From Lactarius indigo (Eukaryota > Basidiomycota > Agaricomycetes > Russulales > Russulaceae), in contig JAFKAC010000121.1 of the NCBI GenBank assembly GCA_025766275.1, positions 1 through 64,000 of the forward strand: a DNA stretch of 64,000 nt, read 5' to 3'. How positions within the stretch are numbered: position 1 is the first letter of the stretch; every line of letters starts with the position of its first letter. The notes beneath the pieces are model-generated. The model did not search any database, was not told the origin of the DNA, and was given only the letters and a program-made list of their open reading frames with translations. Position numbers and translations under genes: made by a program. Positions 22,691 to 35,144 of the stretch are shown here, piece by piece.

Positions 22691-23428
22691 CGTAATACCC
22701 TGCCCCGAGTATGATCAGCCCGTAATTTTTCAACTGACCTGAAGATGGGCTCACAAGTTGTACGCTCATGACGTTAAGGTGGAAGTGTAAAAAAAAAAAA
22801 AAGCCTAGTGGCAATGCGAAGAAGGGAAAAGCACGGGTGTGGATTCACGTCCGAGTCAACTTCACCAAAACACGCATACACATGTCCCAATGGAGTGGCC
22901 AAGGCGTTTGAAAGGGAAATGATTATAGTGTGGCGAACACAGCAACAAGCTTCAAGATGTCGGCGAAGCGACGAAGTCAACAACGGGTGCGGCGGTTGGG
23001 CACGTTATTTCGTTTCGGATGGTCCGGCCCCAGTAAAAGTAAGCGCGGAATATAATATCTTCTATTAGAGCAATACATGGGAACTACTTTCGTTAGTATG
23101 TACAAGACGTGAAATGCTTTGGTGGCCTATGTAAACAATGGTGATGATTCCCAGCCGTACAAAGTCACAGAATTATTCCCGTGGTATACATGTTATATAG
23201 AATCCATTGCAATCGATTCTCTTATGTATTATATAGGGTTTGCATTGCCCTTGTATTGGTTTGAAGTCCTATACACACACTCTGGATCGTGGATCGCCTC
23301 AGCATTAGCAAGTCGCACTGCAGACACCGTCAAGGCCGGTCATGAGTCCAACTTGGAGCCCGAGTGATATCGCTGTCAACAAGTAATCAAATTTGTCCAG
23401 TCGTACTAGTAACTTGGACTCGGAACTG
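22691..23428. other. Intergenic region before the Plavaka gene
   Basis: Contains a run of 14 A (about 22788-22801) and an AT-rich stretch. No gene or clear terminal inverted repeat was recognised. The 3' terminus of a Plavaka transposon, if present, would be expected in or near this stretch. Confidence 0.35.
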
Positions 23429-26400
23429 CTAGAAGGACGCAAAGCCCAGCGCATCAATCTCATCCTGGCCATACTCACCCTCCTCTGGACCAGAGTCACC
23501 GTCACCATCCCCGTCCCCTGTTCCATTTCCTGACCCCTCATCATCAACATTGTCGTCTTCTTGGTTCCCTTCATCACTGTCACATAGTTCTTCATTGTCC
23601 TCACCCTCATCCGAGTCTGAGTCACCTGACTGTGACCCGCTGGCCATTCTCTGATAGCCAAAATCGAAAGCCTCTGACCAGGCCGACTCATCATCACATA
23701 CCAGATCATCCTCCTCCTGGGTGGAGTCTTCCGAGGTGTGGCTCTCATTATCTTCTTCGTCCCTTCCAAATGGCGACTGACTCCTGTCCTGGGTCTCATC
23801 TTGTGCAGCTTCAAGTTCAATGCTTTCAACATCATCGTCGCTTTCTGATTGTGCCTGATTGGGTTGAGGTGACTCGCGTTGGTTGTGATGTGTCCTTGGC
23901 AGGGTTGAAGGATGTCGGTCATTAAGGAGGAAGTTGGAGGCATCTCGTGTACTGGAGTGGCCAACGCCGCCCCCAAAAAACCTCATAAAGAGGTCTCGAT
24001 CAGCAAAACTGTAGTTGAGATATGGAATGAGTAAAGGACATAACCTGACTTTGCGAGATTGACTCACGGATTAACATAATAAAGACAAAAATCCTCGTCA
24101 CATTCAGACGGTAAACGCACCATGGAGTGACTTAGAAGATCTGCCCTCTTGCCTTCCTTGTAAACGGGGGGCAAGTGTACAGCTCGTATCACATTGTATG
24201 GGTCGACGAAGCCAAATGCGGGTGATGCTTCGGGGTCACCAGTATGTTCTACAAACCCAATGCGGTGCAGTCGTCAAGCCTTGAACCCGGATTTGTGTGT
24301 TTGGTCAATGTCCGAACCATACCAGCGAACCCACAGGAAGTCCATGCGTGCACCATCAGATAGGTTTGGGTGGTCAACCATGACATGGTATATCCCAATG
24401 ATCCGGGCATACCAATATGGGTGAGGGTCGGGTCCATCGGGGCGAAGGACCATGATATTGGGTTGTGTTCGGGGGTTGATGGAATCTTGTTCGTGGTGCA
24501 AGTCATAAGTGGTGTAATTGATGCGGAGGACCTTGTGTTGGTAGAGCTTGCGTCCACGGAGTTGAACCTCAGCTCGTTGGGAATCAGAAAAGGGACTGTT
24601 GTCACCATCGTATTCACAATGTAGGATGCGTGCGAGTAGATGATCCCGCAGATGCGGGAGGAAGTCCTGGTGTATAGTAACTCGAATGAGACATTAAGAA
24701 GCAGCCTAAACGCAGATACACACCTTTATAGCAGGGTCTCTCCGATTTTCACGCAGGAATACATCTAACATGAACACATTTTGAGACCGTTCGGGAAGCT
24801 GGTAGCGTTGTTGAGGAGGGGCTTGCGGCAGTCCTTTGGGCGTGGTACCAGTTTTCCCATCTGGTTTTGATAACTTGCGCCTCTTTGCTGGTCTGCTCAT
24901 GTCGAGGTTCAGTTCCTTGCCTATGTTATGTATCGCATGTTCACGGTAAACGTGCTTTGCTATGCCACGTTTGTAGTGCCTCTTGCCCTTGTGAACCCGG
25001 GGGTAAAAGCGCTTGCACCTTCTGTGTTCAAGCTCACCCTGCCAGGCCCATGGGATGAGAATATGATGCATAAGATTTCGTTGTAAAGGACATACCGTTT
25101 GTGTGCTATATCCATCAGATGGCCCAAAGAGTCGAATACACCTTGCATAGTCACCTAAGGCATGCATCTTGTATGTCGACATATTGAACTTGCGTGTTTT
25201 ACGTTGCTTGGCCTTCTGCTTTCCCTTTGAAGTCATTTGAGGGGTTGACCTGGTGGGATTCCTTGTTGCCCTTGCTGCTGTGCGACGGCCTCGTGCCGCT
25301 TCCTCAGATGGTAGGTCAAATGTAGTAAATTCTTCACAAGTGGACTTGGCGAACTTGCGAAGAATTCTTCCAAGGCGAGTGGTTGAAAATTCAAGCTCGC
25401 AGACTGTAGATTCGGTGTGGAGGCGCAACTTTGCCAGTGCGTGCCATGTTGCAAGTTCAAATAAGAGATCGAGTATGACCTCATTGTTCTTGTTGTCGAG
25501 AAGCCCATCAAACACAGGGATGGCACACTGAGGCAAGTCAACAGAATGATCTCCGAGTTGCAAACTGTATACCATACCTGGAGAAGATCTTCAAAATCCC
25601 GTGCAGCCAGTTTCTTCATCGCAGATGCATTGTTTCCAAATTTCCGTATAACTCCGCACCCAAAGATTGGCATGTCCCGATACCTAGACTAAAGGTGAGT
25701 ACTATTGGAATGTTGTCATGCTGAGTGGTTATACCGCCGATTTAATTCCTGGATGGTTCCACCACCTTGAGCATAAAGTATTCGAATAAGGTGGGTGAAT
25801 GTTGCTCGCCACACCCCCAATTCGAATTTGTGAAGTAGATCAACAACAAAGAAGGAGTGGAAGTCAACCCCGTGTGGACCAAGGAGCCAAGAGAATGTGT
25901 TCTGGTGCTGGGTGAGAAGTGGGCCAGAATAGATTCAATATGATTTACTTACTCGTGTTGGTGTCAATGAGCCCTTTCCAAGGATGTTTGAGACAATTAT
26001 GGAGTTGACGGGCACACCTTTCACATAGATCTTGTGTCGGGCTTTCTCAACACGCTGCCTTCGAAGGTGGTCATCTATACGTGCAAGTCGTTTGCGGCGC
26101 TTGGTGTCCACCTTGGTGCCCAGTTCAGCAATTTGATCCGTCTCAATAAGACATCGTGGGCATGGATGTTTCCCTAGAAATTTGATACAAGAAAGTAGGA
26201 CCCTGAATAATGTATTAGGTATATAGCCGCATAAAACACAAGTCACATACTTCTCGGGGTAGTCAGCTGAATATGTGAAAATACGAGGGTAGACACGTCT
26301 CCTGACTCCATCTTGGAAGTCAATGGGAATGCCATGGATATAGGCATCCATGAACTCGTCATCCAGGATGAGTGCCCAGATGGATTGGATGAGCTCTCGT

Positions 26401-27931
26401 CGGAGGTGCGTGAGCATCTCTTTGGTTGCGGCCTTGCCAAAGATTTCAATATATTCGTCTTGAACCGAGTCATCAAGCTTGAAATGGAGTAGCATTAGTT
26501 GAGGGGAGGAATTGATGCATCAGTCGTGTAATTACCTCAGGGATGTACGCTAGATGATGGGCTGAAAAGGTGGAGGGTTTAGCTCTGTCGTACTTCGATT
26601 GATTGCCGAAGAATATATATATGGGCCACAGAGACGCATTCCCAAAACTCGTGAGGTGTGTTGAATCAGACCAGAGCATCATCGATACAACTACAGCTTC
26701 AAGAGGGTCTTCATGAGCTTGTGCGTGAATGACTTGGTGCTCTCGGATGTATGCGTCCGAGTTGTAAAGCTCTGAATAGATACACTCAGGTAGGCCATTT
26801 GAGTGTGGCACCCAGTATTCCTCGAATGGTGCAATGTGAAATTGTTGCGCATTTGATTCCTGAAGTGCAGTCTTGATTACCTCAAGGGGCTTCCGGTGGT
26901 AAAGACCGGCAACGCTCAGGATAGGAGAATTTTTCTCGGACTTGTGAGTCACCCTGTCACATGCCAGGGAGATGGGTACTGCAGTCTCATACCACCCGTC
27001 ATTCAGCGGTGTCTCTGAGGTGTCTCCCTGTTCGAAGAGCTTCTTGACAGCTTTGGTAGCGTCAAAGTTGTCGAAGTGTTGAACATGGAAATCTGGTGCT
27101 TGTATGACATTCCGAACTAGGACATTGAGATCATTTAAGGACTTTGTCAGCGAGCCATTGTGGTACCACAGCATGAGTCGAAATATTGACGGATTTTCAA
27201 AGCGCTGAGAAGAAACTGGATTGACAGAGCTACTAGAAGACACGGAGATAGGATTGATATCAAATGGTGCCAGGGAAGGTGCAGTACGTGAACTGGAAGC
27301 CTGAGATACATGTGTGAAGTTGGGGTTGTCTGCGACACTCTCAAGATTGAAGTCATCGTCCGGTGTGTAGGAAGGTGCGCCACATTTATATACCCAGTGT
27401 ATCCCATAGCTATTTGCTGGAGAGGTGTACATGACCGAAGGGGGTAAGGTTGTAGCAGAGTGGACATCGCTATGACCCAGAGACCCGGCAGCGATGGGGT
27501 GGATTACTGCAGGAGCAGGAGGGGGTAGAACATCATGATAGCGTGCAGGTAGACGTGTCCTGCGGCGAGGCAGGACCAATGGATGGAGTTCAGGTGAGGG
27601 CGGTGTCTCGTACTGAGTATCATGTCAGACATGTGGTTGCAGGCTGAGGGAGGTGATGTGTACGCACCATCTCAACTTGGTCCATCGTGGCAGGCCCGGC
27701 AACCCCACACTCAGAATGTGTCACGTCTCCTGTACTTCTGACAGCACCTGTATGGATGGGGGGTGGTTGTACAGAGCCTTCCTTGTCGAGCACAAGCACA
27801 TTCTTGTATTCAATGAGACGGTGTTTGACCCCACGCTGGTACTTGGGACATCGGGCCATATGCCCAGACAGTCCACGCTGTGTGGTGAATGTGTGGCCAC
27901 AGTTTGCTCCAACACACTTGTACGTTGACAT
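23429..27931 (-). CDS. Plavaka-type transposase (multi-exon)
   Basis: Starts at ATG 27931 with a C2H2-like N-terminus (CVGANCGHTFTTQRGLSGH). The second exon carries RRRTRLPARYHDVLPPP and the transposase core begins with MLWSDSTHLTSFGNASLWP, IYIFFGNQSKYDRAKP and YIPE. The next exon has SIWALILDDEFMDAY, RRVYPRIFTYSADYPEK and a CPRCL zinc motif, followed by VVDLLHKFELGVWRATFTH (about 25.8 kb), the 24.7-25.6 kb exons, PYWYARIIGIYHVMVDHP (about 24.4 kb) and an acidic Asp/Glu/Ser-rich tail ending at 23429. The predicted protein is about 1100-1200 residues. Introns have GT..AG ends (for example about 26488-26535 with a CTAAT branch-like site). No premature stop was seen in the exons I joined, unlike the LTR elements. 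Plavaka is a CACTA-related cut-and-paste group of mushroom genomes. Confidence 0.85.
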
Positions 27932-28137
27932 AGTAAGCGAGAAAGAGTAAGACGATGTATTCGCAGAGGCTCAGTAGACAGCTTGCTTGAGCCAGACTCA
28001 GAGCAACGGAGCAAGGCAAGACGACTTAGCGCATTTCACTCACGAGTGTTTACCACGTGACCATAAACAATGCTATATCGGGGTTTTCTCTGCCCGGGCC
28101 GTGGAACCATTCTTTGCCTTCACTGCGAAGTCCATCA

Positions 28138-29992
28138 TGTCCCGCACTAGTAGCCCCAACCATTTCTCTATTATTGATGCACTCGCCAGACGCCTTGGTA
28201 CATCTGGTGCTCGGGATGATCCAACGTAAGTCCTAGTATTTTCCTTGGTGCATCTACTGCTGATGGGACCTGTTTGAGTTCCGACCTCCTCTCTGCGTTC
28301 AAAGGGAAGGCACGTTGGATAACACGGTTGAAAGGGCCGTTTGTGAACATCAAGGCTGTCTTATGGGCCGGCATAAGCACTGATCCTCCGTAAGCTTTCG
28401 TTATCACTTTCACTCACGTATTTATTCACTGTATATTATACTAGTGATGATGAAGGGTACCTTAACATATTCGACGAGATCATGGGGCTACATCCAAAGC
28501 TCCACGAATTCATCATGGCTGTTGCGAGTGCTGAGGACATGGAAGGATATCACAACTTCGGCAATATGGTACGTATATGCGCTCCTATGAATGTGTATGT
28601 ATGCGCTCACTTCCCGTTCTACAGATAACTGAACTCATGTCCGACGCAAGAGCATGCGATACAAATCGCCTGGTCACACACATCGTTGAGTACATTCCCC
28701 TCAACACCACCACACCCTCTGTCACACCCCCGCTACTTTCCAACGAGAAGACCAAGCGGGGATGGAACCATAACTCAACAGCTGCTGCCCTGTGCCCCAT
28801 CAAACTACGTACACTTTTTAATTTGGACCCAATGTATGTGTTTCGTTTGGTGACCACTCGCTTCAACCACTAAATGACACATTTACAGAGGATTTCGTAA
28901 CAGCGTACAAAGCGGGACCCTGAGGATCAAGACTGGGGATTACCCATGCTTTTTATATCCCGACAACACTGTATACAATCCCCAAGACCGTGCAAATGGT
29001 CTCTTCCGCGGACACATATTTATACGGGTATGTTATTGTCGGCTCGATATGGATTTACCTGATACGGTTTCAGGCCCTCCGGTCAGTTTACACTGGGCCG
29101 TCATCTGCTTTCACAGGACATCGAACCGCCGCCCGTGCATCCAACTCAGAGATCAATGGGATGAAGGAAGTAACCCCTGAAATGGTCGCGTATATCTCTG
29201 TCCAGGTATCATCATGCCCATTTATCTCAAATATGCTCACGTCTACCATATAACTTTTAGGCCCACTACGCACTCTCCGACCTCAAGAGTTGGAGCGACA
29301 TCGCCCACAGTTCGTTCAACTACCCAAAGTTCTTCAAGAATATTCTCAAATTGTTCCGCAATCGAGACGCTACTTGGGTCAGAGAGACCCTCGAATACTT
29401 AACTAGGTGAGCTACCTCTGTCGATCGAAATTTGACAATATGGCGAAAAATTGTCTGTCAGCGAGCTTCCGGCAATGAGACGCCGCCGTCGGGGGCATAA
29501 TAACATTCAAAACCTGGACTCGGACCAAGATAGCGAAGATGACACGGAAACAATGCTAGCGCAACAGCAAGACAGGGACACTTCTAGACCGCAAGAAAAC
29601 ATGGTGAGTTTCGACTGAAACTATATACACAACAGTTTACAGGACATGGGCAGAGGGACACGGACGAAACCCCTGCCCCACCACGTTCGACCCCAACCCC
29701 ACGAAATTCAACACCAGCACCCCAATCAAATCAGGGCTCCAACCTAGGCAGCGACCCAGCTCCAACCCCAAGTCGACAGCCCCGGCGAAGCGCGGTGTCC
29801 GACAACCCAACTCCTACACAAGACCGCCGCAACTTACGCTGCAATGCGCCAAGGATGGCCAACAACAGGCGATCGAGGTCACGTGAAAGCGAGGGAGATG
29901 AACAGCCGCATCGAAGCTCCTTGAGAATCACTATACCGCCACCACAAACCAGGAGAGTGACAACAAAAAAGCGCCAACGAAAACACTACTAG
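28138..29992 (+). CDS. DUF6698-family protein (multi-exon), divergent from the Plavaka gene
   Basis: ATG at 28138 (MSRTSSPNHFSIIDALARRL). Introns with GT..AG ends include about 28383-28442, 28569-28623, 28840-28888, 29029-29072, 29206-29261, 29407-29460 and 29604-29659. Spliced segments read YLNIFDEIMGLHPKLHEF, KTKRGWNHNSTAA, GDYPCFLYPDNTVYNPQDRA, NGLFRGHIFIRALRSVY, TGPSSAF and VTPEMVAYISVQAHYALSDL. The motif order FLY..NP.D..NGLFRG..GPSSA fits DUF6698, as in the broken gene at 8854. The C-terminus is a long Ser/Arg/Pro-rich basic tail ending at 29992. The start lies 207 bp from the Plavaka start on the other strand, so the two may share a promoter region. No premature stop was found. Function unknown. 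Confidence 0.75.
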
Positions 29993-31229
29993 GGTCTAGC
30001 AATCATCCAGTCATGTTTCGTCTCGATACTCCTGGCGGTTCTCTCTCTGGAGGGTCAGCAACTGTCGGCCTCAATCAACTAACGTCACTCATCTTGGACA
30101 CTGGCGGCTCTAGCTGGTGTGGACTTCATGGACCTGTACTCTCAGGCTTGCGCTTTCAGATGCTCGTATGATACTTGTTCGATGTATGCGTATACCATGT
30201 ATTATTATCACCCAAATGAATCGTTTTCGGGATCACTCTATTATAAGCGGGAACAAAAACATTCTGATGCAAGCGAAATTTTGTGTAGTGCGACAGTACA
30301 ATTGCGCTCTCATGTGATTGGTTGTATCAAGATAATGTATTGCGAAATGACAGAAACCCTGGCGATGCCTTTCGAGCATTGCAATGCCTTCCGACACTTT
30401 GTGTGGCAGGCAATGTCTTTTAAGCATTGCAGTGCCTTCCGATGCTTTGTGTGGCATGCAATGTCTTTTGAGCATTGCAACGCCTTCCAACGCTTTGTGT
30501 GGCAATGGCATCGTACCAGACACTCATGAGCTCTGTATGCCATATATTCTCCGGAAACGTTGCAGTGATTGGTATACAATTGCCCGTCCACAACCCCATT
30601 TTAGACCGGCAATTATTGTCGACATAATATGGATCGCGTCGGTTGTATGGTCTGTACACGGTCAACACAACTATTTTCGTCTGTAAATGTTCTTTCACAA
30701 TATTATATCCAATTCCTAATCTACGTGACCAATTTCCCCGCCCTTATATGGCGGGCCACTTTTTACTGCCGGGTAACCATCGATCACCTTGCCCGTCATT
30801 CTTCTCCTTGCAACCACGAAAATGGACAACGATGGTGCCAGTTCGCTGCAAAGTATCACCTAGGCCACAGGCTGTGCGTCCTCATGCCTCAAGTTACCTT
30901 TATTTGCATCATTCTGACCTCATACACCCACTTTCTTCTTGCGTCGTCATCCTCCTTTCACCGTCATGAAGTCGACTCGCTTTGCCCGTCGAATACCTTG
31001 GCCACACCGCCCCCTTTCTCTCTGGTAAGGGTGCAGTTGACTTTCTGTAAAAATTTTACTAGTCTTTTGGTAATGTTAGTGCGTGCGTTGTTGTCAGCAA
31101 CGACACTAGTCCCCATCTTTCATGTCTTGGATATTACCCTTTGTAATCCGATTCCCACTGTCTCTGCGTCTTGCTACTCCCTCCTTCCACATCCCGTCCG
31201 CCTCGTCTCACCTTTTGATTGACTACGTA
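29993..31229. other. Region without a recognised gene; holds a 48-bp tandem repeat
   Basis: Several ORFs cross this stretch, but none shows a family motif. The TIR of a Plavaka element carrying the two preceding genes could lie here; I could not see one. Confidence 0.35.
30362..30505. repeat. Three tandem copies of a 48-bp unit
   Basis: Copies start at 30362, 30410 and 30458. Each contains a GCATTGCAATGC-like palindrome and TTTGTGTGGCA. The period is a multiple of three and the stretch is open on both strands, but no gene is supported. Confidence 0.8.
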
Positions 31230-31590
31230 CAGGCGGATCAATCGGTATTTGAGGGCTGGCCGGTCGTTCTACAACACGAACAGGCAAGTCGGGTTCACTA
31301 GTTTGCCTCTGCAGCGCACAGCGAGATCTACAGATGGATCAACTTGCGAATCGACTTCCTAGGCGGACTGTTCGCTGCGGGTCTCGCAGCCTACATGATC
31401 TACGTACCAAATGAACGTTCCCTTCCCTCGGATACTGGATTCTCTCTTATCATGGCCAGTATGTTGCTTGCTTGTTTATATAACCAGGAATGACCGATCG
31501 ATCGTGATTCCCAGTTAGAATCAGTGGCTTGATTCTCTCGTGGGTTCGCGTCTTCAATGACTTTGAAGTCAATAGTGAGGATTCTCCACC
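31230..31590 (+). pseudogene. Fragment of an ABC transporter transmembrane domain
   Basis: RINRYLRAGRSFYNTNR (about 31233-31283) is followed, in another frame, by YRWINLRIDFLGGLFAAG (about 31331-31384), LAAYMIYVP and TGFSLIMA. A probable intron (about 31459-31515) comes next, then GLILSWVRVFNDFEVNS (about 31525-31575). This order of motifs (RY.RA..FYN.NRW, LR.D.LG..F, GFSL.MA, WVRVFNDFEVNS) is that of the second membrane domain of ABCC-type exporters in fungi, just before NBD2. The NBDs (Walker A, ABC signature) were not seen nearby, and the frame changes, so it is a relic. Confidence 0.55.
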
Positions 31591-33400
31591 TTGCGTAACT
31601 TTCCATTCATACCTCTGATGATTTTATTAGGCAACCGGTGAAGAGAGAAATTTCCTTTTCTGATTACGTATGCAATCAGGTGCTCATCGGTGCCGCGCGC
31701 GTGTGTGAGTAACGTGGACAGAGAGTGGAAAAAAAGGGGGGGGTTAAGGGAAAAGGGCAGTCCTGGGTCCCGGAATAACGTTGGAACGCGAGATCGATTT
31801 GAGAGGAACAAACGCTGAGAAAGAAGGTAGTGGGATCGCGGGAAATGGCGACAGGAAAGGGGCTGGGGAGTGCACGAAATCAAACGAGTCGGGGAAGGAA
31901 CAGGGGAGAGACGAGCAGAAGTATTCTTCGTGAAGATCGTGTAGTCAATCGTGAAGAGAGAAAACCTAGAGGGATATAAGTCAGCAGAATTGGGCCGCGA
32001 AAACGAGAAGAGAGTCGATCTTGAAGCAGAGGGAAGGTGGCGCGAGGAAACGACGTCGGGCCCGGGTGTCCTAGACTTTGGACCTGACCTCGAGAAGTCG
32101 TCAAATCACGTAAGGAAAGGCAGACGAAGACAAGAACGGGGGAATTTGACTACTCCATTCAACGCGCGATACCGGAGCCTTCAAAGTTATATATTAACGC
32201 GAACCGTACCTAAGGCCGAACGAGTCGAGATATTTCTAAGTTGTAAGTTGGGAGGAAGAAAGTGTAAAGTGGGGAAAAGTAAACGGAAAGTCGTAGGTGG
32301 AGAGGCGGCCGTTGGTGCAGCGGCTTTGTTGTTGGGCTGGGGATGGATGGGATAATGTATTTTGGGTGACTCGGAAGCGTGTCCTCTACTAATTCCTTAC
32401 GACGGGTTTCTTGCGCTTGCGTATTGCTCGAGTTTGGGCGTCGTTGGTGTTTCGGTACGTTTCTTGCTGCTCGCCGGCCTAACGATCCTCTTAGGTCATT
32501 GATTGGTGGTTCGGGGTCCTGTTTGGTGTCGGTAGTCGTTCCAGGTTGTCGTAGCTCTCGATATCCAATCGATCGTCTTTTGTTCTGTTCGGGGATCGTG
32601 AGTTCGGATTGACACCTTGTCGCTCGCATCGCCTCAGAGGATCCGGTCTTCAATTTTGTCGCGTCAACGTATAGCCCCTAGCCCGGCTTCGTGTTCCACT
32701 GTTTCGAGGTACCAGTCGAGTGCGCCAGTTTCTTCCCAAAGCATGGCCTCTAGGGATCGGAGTCGGCTCCTCGGGGTTTCGGTATGAGTCGTTTCGGGAC
32801 GCTTGCTCTTTGTGCTGTATGCTTGTCCCATCGGAATCCGTCGTCCTTGTTCTTTCGAGGGAGATCTTTCGTGATCGTGATCGAGTGATGTTCGGGACGT
32901 CGTGGTCCACTGTCGGTTCTTGAAGCTTGGCGTGTGTTCGGGATCGCTGTCCACTCAGTGCGCGCGTCTTCAGTTGCTTCTCCGTAGCGGTCGTTTCTTG
33001 TAGGAAGGGCTCTGTACCTCTTGTCCGCGGGTCTTCGGGCTTCTCTCCGTTCGTATATCCTACGTACAATGCTTCTGGGTGAGGTACGAGCCTCCGGGGT
33101 GATGAGGGTGGCTTGTCGCTGAAGCCTAAGGTTTCGGGATGAAAATGTCTTCGAGCTCCTAGCTCCGGGGAGTCGGTCAATGGCTCTGGGTTCAAGCAGC
33201 TGTATTCGGGATCTCGTCTCGCTGTCCAAGACGTCGGCGTAGTTCGCATCAGCAAAACAAATTTTGTCTAGCCGTGACTAGGGGAACTAGCACCTACCAT
33301 ATTTGGGTGTCACCAGTCACGGCTAGACCGGCCTAGTGCTCCTAGTAACGTTTCGTTTTCCTGATGAGTCCTTCCCGGCTGGCAGTGACTCTACGGTGTC
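31591..33400. other. Region without a recognised gene; possible Arg/Thr/Pro-rich minus-strand ORFs
   Basis: Minus ORFs 33255-32650 and 32653-32210 are adjacent and low in complexity (rich in Arg, Thr, Pro, Glu) with no motif I recognise. They may be chance ORFs of GC-rich DNA. Confidence 0.3.
33267..33327. repeat. 13-bp perfect inverted repeat with a 35-bp spacer
   Basis: TCTAGCCGTGACT (33267-33279) and AGTCACGGCTAGA (33315-33327). Could form a hairpin or mark short TIRs. Confidence 0.7.
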
Positions 33401-33509
33401 TGGGAACACTGCCAATGCCCAGGCTGCTGCCTGAAGATCAGCAAATGGTGTGAGTAACTTTGTACTGCTTGTTGTATGACAAGAATCACTCAATCCGAGT
33501 CTTCACATA

Positions 33510-34096
33510 ACAGATTGTGAAGCTGCGGGCCAACGCATTTGCACCACTCAAGAATACGGAATCTCTGGCATCGGCTAAGATTGGTCTTCTTGTTTCCCTC
33601 ACAAATGGGTGTTTTGGTCTTGCTGTGGTCGACGACAATCTCATGTTAGTGGAAGGTAAGTCTAAGTCATTATTTGACCGTTCTCATGCTCAATATTCCT
33701 TCAGTACTTATGATGTACGAGAAGAGTGGTGCCAAGAACGCAAAACAACTCATGGACGTCATCAACTACATCAATTGGTGCACTCTCTTACCTTGCAGTG
33801 CGGTGCTATCAGCACATTCGACAGCGCCAATTTTGAACCATGGAGTGCATGGCCACACGGACCATGCGTTTGCACATCTTTCCTCACTCGCGTTCCTTTG
33901 CATTGTACCACCAAGTATGGTTTGCCGGTCAACTGCGAGCCACTTCCTTGAGCTCCTACCAGGATCCTTCGAAAACATATTCCAAGGCCTGAACTCTGAC
34001 AGTCAGGCGGTTCTTACAGCAGTCAGGGGCCTTTTGAGGCCTTCACGCAGAAATAGGGTCGTTGAAAGCAACATGATTGATGACACAGATGACTAG
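33510..34096 (+). CDS. Hypothetical protein, 3' part
   Basis: After an acceptor near 33513 the frame reads KLRANAFAPLKNTESLASAK and IGLLVSLTNGCFGLAVVDD, to a donor GTAAGT at about 33656. After an acceptor near 33704 it continues VLMMYEKSGAKNAKQ, then HFLELLPGSFENIFQGLN, ending at TAG 34094-34096. Clean coding texture and matching intron borders suggest a real or recently real gene. The 5' end may begin upstream of 33450 behind another intron (GTGAGT at about 33451). I do not recognise the family; no catalytic motif or membrane segment is evident. Confidence 0.4.
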
Positions 34097-34585
34097 GGAC
34101 TTCTCAGGTGTATGTATGTGGTCGCACGAGTATTTTACAGGTAGCAGGAATTTTTTTATGATTTGTTTCGATTTTTTACGATTTTTTTTACACTTCCTAG
34201 AGGTCGGGGCACAAAAGTCCACCCATGTCATGAGTATTTCCGGTGCCAGGCCACTGCCGGGTACGATGTCCACCTATGAGGCTCGAATTGGGGTCAGTTC
34301 CGGTCAACCCCTGAGGGCCAAAATCAGCCAAGAACCATACCCGACCTTATTCGGCATTATCGGGGGGCCTGTCGTGCGATTGCAAAAGACGGCCCGGAGG
34401 GCCGTCCTTTCAGCGCTAGTTCAACTTATTGCCGCTTTACTTTGAACTCTCGCTACTCTCGCTAACGCGGGAGTTTTTCCTGATGCCCGCTCTCGCTCAT
34501 TGTCCCTCCAAGCACTTTTCTTCCCTCTCTGGTGGTCTCGGCACTGTCCAGACTTCAGCTTCAACAGAGCTCAGGCCTACTATCA

Positions 34586-35144
34586 TGCCTCCGTGCAACG
34601 TTCCGAGTTCACCATCCGAACTTGGCGCCTTTGTTACTGAGGTGTATGCCAACCTTGATGCCAGCACCAAAGCCAGCACAACGAGAGAGATTCTTACAGG
34701 TGGCATCGTTATACCGACGGCCTCTTCTCCTGCAATCTCACGCCATCACGACGAATCAGTTCCGTTCACTGCTTCCCCTTCAATCGTCCATAATACAACT
34801 ACCTCATCCATACCCAAACCTGATCATACCTACATGCTTCCCGAAGACGAGCTACTGCCTCATCACGACGTCAAAGCGTCTATTGTGATCGCTAAATCTC
34901 GTGATCTTGCACCCGGTAGTATCGACCCCCAAGGTCACTTGTTTTTTTCTCCCTCCTAGGTGGAACGGCTGCTGTAAAAGCAGAAGCTGCTGATCGAATC
35001 TCTAGTCTGTCATCCACACCTAACCCCGTCCCTCAGGCCGTCCCTAATCCCTTCCGCCGTCCTGTACACCCCGCCTTAAGCGCTGCCTCGTCGTTCAAAG
35101 AGACTTCTATTCCCGCCCCTATTTTAGGACCAGACGAGGTATAG
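34586..35144 (+). CDS. Hypothetical Ser/Pro-rich protein
   Basis: ATG 34586 opens MPPCNVPSSPSELGAFVTEV and runs to a stop at 34957-34959. A second coding-like stretch (GTAAVKAEAADRISSLSS to SIPAPILGPDEV, about 34960-35144) follows directly. The segment between them, ending CCCTCCTAG, looks like an acceptor, but the implied intron would be only about 26 nt unless the donor lies further upstream. No known domain, signal peptide or membrane segment is visible. Could be the regulatory N-terminus of a larger lost gene. Confidence 0.3.

Noticed and set aside
30119..30529. Protein-coding gene with three 16-residue repeats
   Set aside because: The ORF is open only because the 48-bp repeat is a multiple of three; the other strand is open too. 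There is no start context, splice structure or flanking coding signal.
34140..34190. T-rich run as a transcription terminator
   Set aside because: Poly(T) with no hairpin is not informative for Pol II genes; the neighbouring gene is itself uncertain.
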